Below, piece after piece: positions 22,509 to 35,169 of a DNA stretch of 64,000 nt. Both the position numbers and the translations under genes were made by a program. The DNA comes from Polytrichum commune. Taxonomy: Eukaryota; Streptophyta; Polytrichopsida; Polytrichales; Polytrichaceae. The notes beneath the pieces were generated by a model that saw only the letters and a program-made list of their open reading frames with translations, was not told the origin of the DNA and did not search any database. How positions within the stretch are numbered: position 1 is the stretch's first letter; each line of letters begins with the position of its first letter. The stretch is taken from NCBI GenBank assembly GCA_950295325.1, contig OX485804.1, forward strand, positions 50,406,001 through 50,470,000. The letters run 5' to 3'.

Positions 22509-22920
22509 GAACGCCGAAAGCATTCAAATATGAACATAACATTTTAAGTTTTCAAGCACATACCTTGACTCAAAAATGAGGCCTCGGATCCGAGGCCTCT
22601 TCCGAATGCTCTTCTTTATCCACTACATAATACAAAATGGCCGAGAACAATCTTACATGCACATATCATTTTGATTTTTCAAGCACATACCTTGACACAC
22701 AAAAGAGGCCTCTTCCGAATGCTTCTCTTTATGCATTAGCCAAACCAAGAAGGCCGAGAGCAATCTTTCATGCACATAACATTTTGATTTTTCAAACATG
22801 AATCTTGAAACAAAAATGAGGCCTTGGACGAATGCTCCTCCTTATGCACTACCCAAACCAAGAAGGCCTAGAGCAATCTTTTATGCACATAACATTTTGA
22901 ATTTTCAAGCACACCGAGAG
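22509..22920. repeat. Satellite array, continuation right of L5
   Basis: Three to four further units of the same satellite, with one intact palindrome (near 22578), one collapsed unit (near 22700) and a decayed unit at the end of the array. Confidence 0.9.
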
Positions 22921-23040
22921 TAAGGAATGGCCGAGAATATTGAATGGCCGAGAGTAAGGAATGGCCGAGAGTAAAGAATGGCCAAGAATATGGAATCAAG
23001 AAAGTAAGAAAGATGACATTCTTTCAAAATCCTACCTCTT
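22921..23040. other. Short spacer with GAATGGCCGAGAGTAAG repeats
   Basis: Three or four 17-20-bp repeats of GAATGGCCGAGAGTAAG, apparently derived from the satellite, and then AT-rich sequence up to the LTR of element A. No gene is seen. Confidence 0.6.
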
Positions 23041-24308
23041 TGTCACCAAAAAGCCTCCACCCTTCAATTTCGTCCTAGCCCGAATGGAGAAGTTTATAAT
23101 GACATGTAGAGATTTCTCTCTTTGTAACATAATGTATGATTCCAATCTATCGTTGGAATATACGCAACTTAGCCAAGTCTATACTATGTCTTCTTACACT
23201 CCTTAATCTCGAAGTTTGGAAGTTTGGAAGTTTGGATATAGTCTCGGTTTTTTGGCTCTCAAAAATTCACATGAAGTCCAAAAAATGAGTTCTTGGTATC
23301 CATGGATAGGTAATGAAGTCCTCTACATGAATATGCAATAATATTTCTACTGCCACAAAGTATATGGTTGCAATTCTACGCTGTTCCCTTTGAACCTACA
23401 TTTTTTCACTAGTTTTTGGAAGTTTGGATATAGTCTCGGTTTTTTGGCTCTCAAAAATTCATATGAAGTCCAAAAAATGAGTTCTTGGTATCCATGGATA
23501 GGTAATGAAGTCCTCTACATGAATATGCAATAATATTTCTACTGCCACAAAGTATATGGTCACAATTCTACGCTGTTCCCTTTGAACCTACACTTTTTCA
23601 TTAGTTTTTGGAAGTTTGGACATAGTCTCGGTTTTTTGGCTCTCAAAAATTTATATGAAGTCCAAAAAAACTAAATGCTCCAATAAGAGACTTTGTACAT
23701 CCGCATAAGTATAAGGCTAATCAATGTAAATCCAAGTATTCAAACAAAGCCATAAATTGAACTTTAAATCATTCACGCCCAACTATTACTAACAAGAGGT
23801 CAAGCCCTCTTCAAGGCCAACTAGCCTTGGCTCCTAACCTTACATCCATGCACACACACGTGCTCCTATTTTGCTTTCCACGCACCCACACTTATAACAC
23901 GTGGAGTGCCAAGGAGCACGAAGGAAAGAGAGGATGAGTGAGGGAAGAATGAGGGATTATATAGTAAGTTTGAGGGGGTGAGCACCCTCAAGGCTCACGA
24001 TAAGCCCTCGAGATTTCCTCCTACTTTGTAGGCTCTTATCCTATCTCCTAAGCCTTCCTCCCTCAAATGATCAACAAGGATCCTAATTCAAACATTTAAC
24101 TAACCTTGGCTTTCTACCTACCACACTTTACGAAGGTTTGTCCTTCTCCTACTTAAATCCACTCCACAAAAGCCTAATGCTTCAAACTAAGCTTTCTTCA
24201 AGCTTCACTCTTTTTATATTTTTGTGAATAATCATAAATCACCAAAACACCACTTGTATTATTTTACAAGTGTTAACAACCAATGTGGGCATCAATTTTG
24301 GGCTCACA
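23041..24308 (-). repeat. 3' LTR of element A
   Basis: 1268 bp, plus-strand reading TGTCACCAAAAAGCC to TTTTGGGCTCACA. It includes 2.3 copies of a 192-bp tandem repeat (23217-23670; GTCTCGG at 23241, 23433 and 23625). The promoter-side third resembles the LTRs of element B. No clear polypurine tract borders it at 24309; instead the plus strand reads TTATTGGCGACCATC. Confidence 0.92.
23956..23963 (-). promoter_or_regulatory. TATA box of the element A 3' LTR
   Basis: Minus strand TATATAAT, just downstream of the GGGTGCTCACCC-type inverted repeat that precedes the TATA box in L4, L5 and element B. It is absent from the 5' LTR because of a deletion. Confidence 0.65.
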
Positions 24309-24366
24309 TTATTGGCGACCATCTGGGACCGACTCCTAGAATGTCTTGCTTGAAGTCAAGTCGTTT

Positions 24367-27300
24367 TCATGTGTGGAATTGCTTGCACCTATTTCCGGCC
24401 GTTCCCGTCGGGAAGCGTTGTCCGTTGAGTGTCTCCAATTGCACCGAGTTATTAGACCATGTATTCGCCACAATGTAAGGACCTAACCAAACCGCATCAA
24501 ACTTCCCCGGAAAATCCTTTTTCTTCCCGTCTTGGAGCATAACCAACATTCCTCTCTCTAATGCTCTCTTCTTGTGACGCTTGTCAAAAATAACCTTCCT
24601 TCGTCTTTGGATTGCCTCCATGTGTTGAGCGGCCCTCCGCCTCTTCTCATCCAACTCCTCTAGATTTTCTAGCCTATTTCTCAAAGACTCATTGTCGTTG
24701 AGGCGTGTCCCTATTGCAACCCTTAATGACTCTACCTCAAATTCAATAGGAAGTGTAGCCTCAATACCGTACACCAAAGAAAACGGAGTTGCTTGTGTTG
24801 TCACCTTGTAAAGTGTCCGATAAGCCCACAAAGCCGCGTTTAGCTTTACGTCCCAATCTCTCTTTGAGTCGATGACCGTCTTGCGTAAAATGCCGACTAG
24901 AATTCCGTTCACTCGCTCGGTTTGGCCATTAGTTTGAGGGTGATAGGGAGTTGTCTTCCTATGGTCGATTTTAAACCTTTGAGTCATCTCGGACATGAGG
25001 TCATTAAGAAAATGAGTTCCTCTATCACTAACTATAATCTTTGGGACCCCAAACCTAGTAATGATATTTTCGTACATGAATGTAGCGGCATGTGCGGCCG
25101 TGTCGGTTTTGACCGCCCTAGCCTCCGCCCATTTAGTCAAATACTCGGTAGCTACAACAATGTAGGCCATCCCCCTCAAAGAGTGGGGATGGACCTCCCC
25201 TACATAATCTATTCCTCATTTCTCAAAGGGAACTAGTGGTAATGAAATGTGTAATGGCATCTCCATCCTAAGGTCATTTCTAGCGTACCTTTGGCAAGCA
25301 TCACACCTTTTAACATAGTCGTGTGAATCCTAGAATAATGTAGGCCAAAAGTAACCCGCTCTAAGGATTTTCTGGCCGGTAAGTTGGCCAGAAAAATGTC
25401 CTCCACAAGCACTATCATGACATGCCTCTAAAATATCCGGAACCTCTACTTGCGATACACATCTTCTCAAGATGGTATCCGCTCCTCTCCTGAATAATCT
25501 ATTGCCTATCACGGCAAAGTGCCTACTATTGACTCTAACCTTTCTTTTCTCCTCCTTGGTCCATTCGGATGGTAATTGTTGAGTGGTCAGGAATTCTACA
25601 ATTCCGGCATACCAATCCGGTGTGGATGTGACTACAAACAATCTATCATCCATGAGGCTATCGTCTATTGGCGTAGTGCCCATCTCCTCCGACAATCTAG
25701 ACAAGTGGTCGGCTTGTAAATGCATGCGACCCGGTTTATATTCCACCGTGTAATCAAACTCTTCAAGTAACAAAACCCACCTAGCCAACCTTCCACTCAA
25801 CTCCGGCTTGTTGACCAAATACTTAATGGCCATGTGGTCCACAAAAAATACTACCGGATTACAAATAAGATAGTGCCTAAACTTCTTGACCGAAAATACC
25901 ATGGCTAGACACTCTCTCTCCGTAGTGGAGTAATTCCTCTCCGCGGAAATCAATTGCTTACTAGCGTAAGCTACGGGTAGATCCTTCCCCTTCTCTCCCG
26001 TAGATTGACACAAGGCACTACCGACCGCTACATTGCTGGCATCACAATACACATGAAAAGGTTTTTCCCAATCCGGGGGCCTTAAGACGGGATAAGTGCT
26101 CAATTTGGACCTCAACTCAACAAAGGCTTTTTGGCACTCATCCGTCCAAACAAATTTAACATCCTTCTTGAGCAATTGAATGATAGGGACCGTTATCTTT
26201 GCAGAATCCGGAATCAACTCCCTATACCACCCCACATGACCTAACAATTTCGAGATCCCCTCGGCATTTTTCGGAGTTTCTAACCCATCAATGACCGCGA
26301 TCTTGTCGGGATCCGGTTCTCTCCCATTTTCACTCACAACATAACCCAACAAAAATACCCTTTGTACCCCTAGAAATGTCTTGTCCGGGTTTAATGCCAA
26401 CCACATTTGCCTACACCTAATTAAGGCCTCTCTCACACAATGCACATGCTCATTAGTACTAGATTGGGTACTAAAATCATCAATATAAACCGTCATGGAT
26501 TTGAAGAGCAAGTCGCTGAAGATATACATGACTAGTCGTTGGAACGTTGCCGGTGCGTTGCATAAACCAAATGGCATCACCACCCATATGAAAGTCCCCC
26601 AAGGTGTTGTAAATGCCGTCTTGTGCAAATCCGCTAGTGCTATGGCTACTTGGTTGTAGCCGGCGTATCCATCCATGAATGTGTACCTCTCATGACCCCC
26701 TACCTCCTCTAACAACAAGGTAATGAACGGCAAAGGAAAGTGATCATTTTGCGTACAATCATTGAGCTTTCTATAGTCTACACAAACTCTAAGCTTCCCA
26801 TTTTTCTTTTTCACTAACACCATAGGAGAAACCCAATCCGTAATCTCTACCGGCTTTATAAACCCAGCCTCCAACAACCTCTCTAATTCTGCCTTGACCA
26901 ATAATTGCAATCTAGGATTCATCCTTCTCTCTTTTTGTCTCACCGGTTTAGAACCCGGAACTAACGGAATACGATGCTCAACCATCTCTCTAGGAATCCC
27001 CTTGAGCTCATCGTATGACCAAGCAAAGGTATCACTAAACTCATCTATCAAGTCGCTATACTCCTTAATCTCCTTCTTATCGAGTTTAGAGCCCATCTTC
27101 ATTGGTCTAACTTTCCCATCCTTCATTTTGACGTCCACAAACTTCCAATCTTCTTCGACCACTCGTGTTTGCTCCTCGGTATCTCTATACCAATCGTTGG
27201 GTACATTAGGGTAGTCCTTGACATCATGACCTACTATAATGCCCGTAGAAGTAGTTTTAAAATGCAAAGCGGGCTCTAATTTTGAGAGTTCTAACATGGC

Positions 27301-30300
27301 CTCCTCATCTTGAGTCCCATCTACATGTACCAAACTCACATCACCCAACTCAATATCATCTAACCATGGAGTGAGCCCTCCCTTCACCCATTCCTCCTCC
27401 GTGAGAACCTCACACGGCTCTAAGGACAAATAATCTTCTCTAGACACCCTATCTTGGAGGATACAACTATGAGTCATCATCATGACGTCGCTAATGGACT
27501 CCGTGTATTGCCTTGACCAATATATAAAATCCCCACCAACATCTTGATTGTAAAAGTTAGGACCTAAGAACCCGCTAGAGGAATACATTTTAGCCTTCTC
27601 CTTGTCTTGAACAACCCCCACCAATGTATCCTCAAAATCCTCCTTAGTTCCACCATTTTCCTCTTCATCCGACATTGGATCAATCTCCTCCCTAACCCAA
27701 CCACCTAAAGGTGCAATAGAGACCTTGACTCTATTATCTACGGGACCATAGGTGATAGAAGGTTTGTGTCCTCCCCAATCTACTACGGCGTTAGACATCC
27801 TTAACCAAGGTCGCCCTAACAAAATGGGAAATGCATCCTTATTGTCGTGCATCTTAATGACTTGGAAGGTCACAATGTATTCTTCACCTCCCGTGTTAAG
27901 CTGACAATCTTTGATAATTCCCACCGGAACCATTGGACTTTGATTGGCCATATTAATCACAAATGGCAAAGGACCCGTCAAACTTAAGCCCAATTTCCTC
28001 ATAGTGTGCTCCGGTAGAATATTGAGACTACTTCCACCATCCACCAAAACATGAAGAACCACCTTGTCCACTATCGTTACTTCAATCTCCACCGCCTTGA
28101 CTTCCCGAGTTCTTCCTTGCATTTGGATCCTTGCCGACACTCTAGTCTTTGGCCTCTTAGCCCTCCTATTCACGGGCATTCCGTCCTTCAAAGTCTTCCT
28201 AGCTACCGGTGAGATCTCTAATAATTGACCAAAGGTGATATCGGCCTTTAGTGAGCTAAGGTCGGCCCAAAGGTCGTATCCATCTACTCTATCGGCCTTA
28301 GACCTTTTAACACTATCAAACTCTTCTACCAGAATGCCCGGAACTTCTCACTCTCCTACATCACTACCATCTAAATCATGGATGACATTAGACCTTTTCC
28401 TCTCATGGACAATTTCATTTTCTCTCTCTAATGCCTTAGTGGCCTTCCTAGCCTCTCTAGTTGCATTCTCCAACTCCGAAAAATAAGGAATTTCTCCCAA
28501 GGGATTTTCCTCTTCTTCTTCCTCCTCCTCTACTTCTAATGGTGCATTACCTCTTATTGCTCTAGTGGTAACGGCTAATGCCGGAGCCTTATGCACAACT
28601 TCCTCCTTAAGACCCTTTATCTCATATGATATGGAGTTAGAATGTGGAAGACATAGACCCTGACCATTTGTAGACATCTCTAAAGTTACCGGAATGGTGG
28701 AGGAATCCATAAATCGGACATCTTGAGATGTAGACGGTCCCATTTGTTTAGGTGATTGTATAACTTGACCTCCTTGCCCCGGAAGGTTCGTATTCCCATC
28801 ATAGTAGAAGTTGGAAGGTTTAAGTGTATTATTACCTTCATTTTGTAAACCCCTCATAATATTTTGACCTGGTTGTGTCGTGTTGGTTGGAAGGTTCGGT
28901 GCTTCACTTACCTTGTCCGGATAACGACATTGGTTAGACGCATGGGGGCCTCCACAGTTATTACACACTTGACCTTGGTTTTCCGACCAACATTGCCCTA
29001 TGACATGATATCTACCGCAAAGATGGTGAAAATTCTTTTTCTCGGTACTTTGGTTAGTTTGTCCATGTGGCGGAGGGCCCCGATTATTCCCTTGGTTTTG
29101 ATTTTGATTCGGACCCCTTGGGTTTTGTTGAGGACCATTATTGTTCGTTCGTTGATTGCGGTTTGGCCCATTTCTACAAAATTGAAGCGTATGACCGTGT
29201 TGTTGACAATTAGTGCACCAAAATCCCGATGAGTGATTTCCCGACTCTATTTGAGGTGGAAGACCGGGTTGTTGATTTTTTATTAACAATGCCATTTGGT
29301 CCGTTAGATTTTGAAATTGTTTTAACATCGTCTCTTGAAACCCTAGTTGAGTAGCACCTAATCGTTGCTCTATCTCTTCAATTTAAGGGTCCATCCTAGG
29401 GGCCGGCAATGCTAACATGGTTGGGGGGCCCGTCACCGCTAAGGGAATTGAGGCCGCTTCAATGGAGACATATGGAGGGCGATTAAGCGGCCTTATCGGG
29501 TCCATTCCCGTCTTAGGTAGGAGAGGGATGAATTGAGGGATTAACTCATCCTCTTTCCTCCATAGCCGCTCATAATCCCTCTCGATATGTTTCATGTCTC
29601 TAGCGGCTACCTCAGCCTCGGCTAGGGTGCGAGGGTTTCTTTGTAACACACCCCTAATAGTAGTCGCTTTGACAAATCCTCTTATAAAAAATTGCATTAG
29701 AGTGTCATCGTTGAGCAAATCACCTACCCACCTTGCGCATACCCAATCAAATCTCCTAATGTAGGCAGAAATCTCTTCGGCCCTTCCTTGCCTCATAGTC
29801 ATTAAGGCTCTAAAAGCCATACTTTGACCGACTTCGGGTCGAAATTCATTAAAAAACTCCCGTTGTAATTGATCCCAAGTTTGAAAGTGTCCCTCGTCGT
29901 GATCTCTATACCACTCGTAAGCTTCCCCATCTAAGGTCGTAGGAAACCACACTAACCAATATTGTTGGTTGGTAATTAATGAACTAATTATCCTCTCAAT
30001 GAATCTCTCCATATGTCTAGACGGGTCCTCATCTTTAGTCCCGTAGAATTTCGGGAGGTTAGAGGTTATGTCTATTGAAACCAACCCTTGGGGTACGATT
30101 ATTGTAGGCCTCGCGGCCTAACCAATGGATCGATGGGAGGAATTGGTGCTATGGAAGGTGGGACTCCACCTCCCCCTAAAGAATCCATGGTATTTTGTAG
30201 TGCTCCTTCACTAGATTCTCTAGTGCTTACACTACTCTCTTGTCTAGTCCTATTAGGCTCTTCAACTAATTCTTCACTCAATAGGGAAGGAAAATTTCCT

Positions 30301-30479
30301 TCTTCTAATCGAGTAGTTACCGGAGATAATTCTATCAATGGTTCACCCCTAAAGCTACCTTCTACACTAGTACCTACCCCCTCTACTACTTCCTCTATAT
30401 TAGAAGATCTTCGCTTTGTAACATTTTTCTTTAATCCTAATGCTAACTTAGGTTTCTGAGATCTCGTGTTTCCTTGCAT
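24367..30479 (-). pseudogene. Element A gag-pol, five visible lesions
   Basis: Order on the minus strand: Gag from ATG 30479 (MQGNTRSQKPKLALG), capsid region (LPKFYGTKDEDPSRHMERF), CCHC knuckle near 29165-29215, retropepsin DGGSS near 28030-28045, RT with DYRKLND, FMDGYAGYNQ and YIDD (about 26478-26489), RNase H (YCDASN, ERECLAM, FVDHMAIK), zinc-binding integrase N-terminus, and integrase with D(35)E (DRGTHFL to QTERVN). Lesions are a frameshift near 30100, and stops at 29383-29385 (TAA), 28348-28350 (TGA for Trp), 25330-25332 (TAG) and 25216-25218 (TGA for Trp). Gag, protease, RT, RNase H and integrase would form the copying machinery, but this copy cannot make them as one protein. Confidence 0.92.
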
Positions 30480-31288
30480 CCATCATTCATCGATCAACCC
30501 TCACCTTGACCAACCAAATTCTCACAAGTTTCACTTTTTAATATTTCCGCTTAGTTCGTGTGATAAATTGTTTTGGAGGTGAGGAAATAGGGACATACAA
30601 TTTTCAATGAACAATCCCAATAGGGGATGGAAAGCTTGTGTTAGCTTCAAGGTTAGTGCGAGTATCACCTCGTCACACCCCTTTTACGCTCAACACTTGC
30701 AACAAGACTCTTCGTGAGGGGCTGACCATTCTTGGGTACCATGCTTGGAATCGAGGTTCACCCTTCGATTCCTTACATTATACTTCCAAGTTTGGAATTA
30801 CCCTCTCCGTTCGTTATGACAAAGACAATTATAAAAATCATTTTTTAATTTAATGTTTTTTTCAATTGGAAGAAATTTTGCTTACCTCAAGTAATTTGCT
30901 TCCTCCTGCTTTATTAGTCTCTCCCCTTGATCGAATTGCTAAACACTTCAATAATTGCAATTGAAAAACACTAAAACCCTCTAGTTTAAAAACTTTAAAC
31001 TCTCACCACCGAGTGAGTGTTTGAAGTTTGAAATCCTAATTCTTTAATTATCCATCTACCTCTTAGTTTTCTAGTGCGGATCCTATTAACGTGATCTTCG
31101 TTTATGCCATCCCAAGAAGGTTTAGTAGTCGCACCTTTGCCGTGCTCCTTCCTCAATTGAAATTGCATAAAATAAATACTAAATGCAAAACATACCTCTC
31201 ACGAGCGCTCCGTCCTTTAATCGCTCTTCACGCTTCGCTTCTCCTACCGCCTTCCAAGACTTCCGTCGCCCACTCTCCAAGCTCCAAG

Positions 31289-31306
31289 CTCCCGGCGGAC
31301 GCACCA
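31289..31306 (-). promoter_or_regulatory. Primer-binding site of element A
   Basis: Minus strand TGGTGCGTCCGCCGGGAG, four bases from the 5' LTR and identical to the site in element B. The predicted tRNA would end CTCCCGGCGGACGCACCA. It is not the initiator Met type; a glycine tRNA is my best guess from the acceptor stem, at low certainty. Confidence 0.75.
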
Positions 31307-31310
31307 TATA

Positions 31311-32151
31311 TGTCACCAAAAAGCCTCCACCCTTCAATTTCGTCCTAGCCCGAATGGAGAAGTTTATAATGACATGTAGAGATTTCTCTCTTTGTAACAT
31401 AATGTATGATTCCAATCTATCGTTGGAATATACGCAACTTAGCCAAGTCTATACTATGTCTTCTTACACTCTTTAATCTCGAAGTTTGGAAGTTTGAAAG
31501 TTTGGATATAGTCTCGGTTTTTTGGCTCTCAAAAATTCATATGAAGTCCAAAAAATGAGTTCTTGGTATCCATGGATAGATAATGAAGTCCTCTACATAA
31601 ATATGCAATAATATTCTTACTGCCACAAAGTATATGGTCGCAATTCTACGCTGTTCCCTTTAAACCTACATTTTTTCACTAGTTTTTGGAAGTTTGGATA
31701 TAGTCTCGGTTTTTTGGCTCTCAAAAATTCATATGAAGTCCAAAAAATGAGTTCTTGGTATCCATGGATAGGTAATGAAGTCCTCTACATGAATATGCAA
31801 TAATACGTGAGTTTGAGGGGGTGAGCACCCTCAAGGCTCACGATAAGTCCTCGAGATTTCCTCCTACTTTGTAGGCTCTTATCCTATCTCCTAAGCCTTC
31901 CTCCTTCAAATGATCAACAAGGATCCTAATTCAAACATTTAACTAACCTTGGCTTTCTACCTACTACACTTTACGAAGGTTTGTCCTTCTCCTACTTAAA
32001 TCCACTCCACAAAAGCCTAATGCTTCAAACTAAGCTTTCTTCAAGCTTCACTCTTTTTATATTTTTGTGAATAATCATAAATCACCAAAACACCACTTGT
32101 AATATTTTACAAGTGTTAACAACCAATGTGGGCATCAATTTTGGGCTCACA
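31311..32151 (-). repeat. 5' LTR of element A, promoter deleted
   Basis: 841 bp against 1268 bp for the 3' LTR. Bases 31311-31805 match the left LTR up to about 23536, then the sequence jumps to the equivalent of 23964. The missing ~427 bp contain part of the 192-bp repeats and exactly the TATA box. In this orientation this is the LTR that should drive transcription. Confidence 0.9.
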
Positions 32152-33388
32152 AAAACAACCAACTCATGACAAAGAACTTCTTTGTCGTAGTGCATTGCTT
32201 GAAGATGTGGCGACACTATTTGGGGTCGCGCAAAGCAAAGGTCTACATGGACAATGTTTCCTAAAAGAATTTTGACATACAAGCGCAAGTGACCGCCAAG
32301 TCATTGCGGTGGCATGATAGTTTGGCGCTTATGAAGGTGGATTTGATCCACAAACCGGACCGTGGAAATGTGGTGCCGGATGCACGAAGTAGACTGGAAG
32401 AATTCCAAGCAATGAGAACCATCCAAACCTTGTGGCTAATGTATGCTGGCGAAGGAAACTTGTGATGCAAGATACGGGAGGGGTAAATTAACTACCCCAA
32501 AGCACAAAAACTTTTAGGTGAGCTTCGCAAGAGCAAGTTGCTCAAAGAGGTGAAGTTGGTGGACGGATTGTTCAAGTGTAAGCAAAGTTGGGTGTATGTG
32601 CCACAATGAAAGTTGAGGCTATCGGTTTGGAAGGAAGAATGTGATAGTCCTATTGCCGGCCATAGAGGAGAAAGAAAAGAAAAAACCGCCATAGAATGGT
32701 GTCAAGGAGGTAACATTGGCGGTGCATAAAGGAGGATATAACCCACTTTGTGAAGGCATGAATAAAGTGCCAACTGAACCGAGCATCTTACCAAAAGCAA
32801 GGCGGTTTCTTGCAACCGTTGCATATTCCGTTGACGCCATGGCATAGTATGTGCATGGTCTTGATCACAAGTTTGCCGGAGTCACATGGGTATGATGCCA
32901 TCTTGTTGATGGTAGAGCGGTTTGCCAAGTTGGCACACATGGTGCCGATTGTGGGAACCGCCACCGTGTTGAAGACCACATAGCCTTTTCTCAAAGGATG
33001 GTTGAGGCACCACGGGTTGCCAAGAGTGATTGTGTGGGATCAAGATCCAAAGTTCACAAGTGCATTTTCAATGCATTTCTCTAAGGAGGTCGGAATGAAA
33101 CTAAGGTTTAGCACGACCTTACATTTCCAAATGGATGGGAAGGCGGAGCGTGTGAATGGAGTCTTGAAGCAATACTTGAGGAACTTGGTGGGGGCGGACC
33201 AAGGAGATTGGGCAAACTATGTGGGTCGAGCGGAGTTTAGTTGTAATGTAGCCACGCACTTGGCAACGAAGGGGTGGTCTTTCGTGGTGGCTTATGGAGT
33301 GGATGCGCTCCAACCTATTAACCTAGCTTTCGAGGGGGCACATTCAACACTAGAGTTCAACCTAGATGGTGAGGACTTGGCCAAGGAT
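32152..33388 (+). pseudogene. Fragment F: family-G RNase H to integrase
   Basis: Plus-strand pol fragment between element A and G2. It covers the end of RNase H (32160-32280), the integrase zinc-binding region (32480-32790), the first catalytic Asp (near 32860), the second Asp in WDQDPKFTS (near 33050) and the Glu in MDGKAERVN (near 33145). It breaks off in DGEDLAKD, where the G2 LTR begins. It carries the family-wide TAG at 32981-32983. The upstream half is missing because element A's right end abuts it. Confidence 0.85.
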
Positions 33389-34361
33389 TGTCGCAACCCT
33401 TGCTAGCCCCCCTTGACAATCTTGCCAATTTTCAATTCTAGCAAAGGTTACGAGCACTAACCATTCGCATTCCGCCATGCTAATGGTTAGCCCCTCCTAC
33501 CCCGGACCTTATAGTTCATAGGAGGGAACCAACCCTCCTACTTTGCTTTCGGGACTCACCCCTTAATCGGTAACCCATTTCTTGGATGTGGACTTCCATC
33601 CATGGAAGTCCAATCCTATGTTGATCATCGCGTTGCCGGAGCAACACTACAACAACCCGAACCATACTAGGCAACTATGGCCTCACATTGGGCCAATGCC
33701 CATGGAGGCCATGCCGTTTGGCCTCGGGTGGGTGAGGCCACACCACCTCACCCATATAAGCCTCTAGGACTTCACGCGGGGCCCCTACCCCACCGTCAAC
33801 CAACCTCTTCTCTCTCTACCAAGAATTGGGGCCAAGTGGACATTTTCCTTTAGCTGCTGGGCCTAGAACCCCCCAGCAGCTTCAGACCATCATAACTTCC
33901 TTGTATGATGTTTGATCATAACAACCAACCACTCCATCCTCATCTACGCTTCATGTAGATGCCGATGGACTCCTGATTTGCCCCATTTGAGCAAGTCTTC
34001 AGGAAGTTATGCCTGTTTGAACCTTGGCAGTCCCGGGAATCACTCCCAGGCACTGCTGCACCAGGGCGCTGTCCCGGGACAGCGCCCCACTCAAATGGCC
34101 ATAACTCCTAGCTCACACCTCCGATTGAGGTGTTCTTGAGCATCTAGAATCACCACGCCATGAGCTACGCATAGCTCATGGCCTTACCCTTGTGCCTCCT
34201 AGTCTCCGTGGGTGGGAGGTGTTCCCAACGCCCGGGGCCCTCACCCACACTAGGATCACTTGGGCCCTCTCACCAACGGTGCCACAAGTCCCGGGTGTCA
34301 CTCCAGGGTCCCCCTTGTGCCCATGGTGTTTTGGGCACTCCTCATGGAGAGGTGCGCGACA
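33389..34361 (-). repeat. 3' LTR of G2
   Basis: 973 bp, TGTCGCAACCC to GTGCGCGACA in plus reading, with the 24-bp GC palindrome near 34062-34085. Followed at 34362 by CTCACCCCCACCAA, the family-G 3' noncoding region. Confidence 0.9.
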
Positions 34362-35169
34362 CTCACCCCCACCAACCGGAGTCGATGCCCTCATTGACTA
34401 TACTCGTAGTCGGCACACCACTTCTCAAGTTGCCATCCTCTATGGTGCGGCATTGTGTTTACCTTAGGGCGCGACCCCCACAATGCATCTTCAAATTTGG
34501 CATAGTCCCAAAGGTGTCGTTCCTAGGTGGTCCGTTAGCGACCTTGGATCCCTCATCCAAGGACCTAACCTATACTAGACCCACCTACTTTGGGACTCAC
34601 TTGGGTTGCCCCTCCTTTTGGGGCCTCCCCCGTTAGGCTCCACTACCCTAACGTGACACATCTAGGCGAGACCTCAATGCTTCCACTAAGTTGTCTCGGT
34701 TGCAACTCCGAGATGGCTTTCCATTGTTAAGCCACGCCTCGATCGCACGGGGGTGATGCCAAGTCCCGCCCGACTCGGTTCCCACTTTGCTCTTTCGAGA
34801 CATGGGTTCATGACTCCCATGCGCCAACTCTCGTTAGCTCGCGGGTAGCACTTTTATGAGCACGCGCCATCACCTTGTCCCCGCCCGGACAAGCCCACGG
34901 CTAAGAAGTTTCTTGGTTTTATCCAAGGCCCCTCCAAGCCATGGCCCCCAATTACTTGGCTTACCCAACCTAGTTTGGCATATCTATTCCCCCTCTTCCA
35001 TTAACCAAGCACAAGTACAAGACTAGGACCTCATCTCATACTTTTCTCTTTGCACCACTAAAGTTTGGACTTTATTCCCTCAAGCCAAAGAACAAGTTCA
35101 TGTTGTGGAGTAATTAACCTCGAAGCTAAGTGTGCTACTAGCGTCTCTCCCCCACTAAAGGAGATTGAT

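Larger units (their letters stand above)
23041..32151 (-). mobile_element. Element A: Tat-like Ty3/Gypsy element, decayed
   Basis: Minus-strand element with 3' LTR 23041-24308, gag-pol 24367-30479, an untranslated leader of about 0.8 kb (30480-31288), a primer site and 5' LTR 31311-32151. It keeps a full RT and RNase H, unlike the related element B. The DGGSS protease motif, the FMDGYAGYNQ RT motif and the lack of a chromodomain point to the Tat/Athila side of plant Gypsy elements. Its flanks differ (CTCTT left, AAAAC right) and belong to different repeats (satellite-derived spacer and family-G pol), so there is no target duplication and the ends were probably joined by recombination. Confidence 0.9.

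Noticed and set aside
19281-22920. Regular ~125-bp repeats resembling a CRISPR array
   Set aside because: Units are tandem without unique spacers, contain a long palindrome and vary along their whole length: a satellite in a plant genome.
22961-23206. 81-codon plus-strand ORF MAESKEWPRIW, with a near copy at 31183-31476
   Set aside because: The shared part is the end of the element A LTR read antisense; the upstream parts differ between the two places.
28864-29232. 122-codon plus-strand ORF
   Set aside because: Antisense shadow of the element A Gag zinc-knuckle region.
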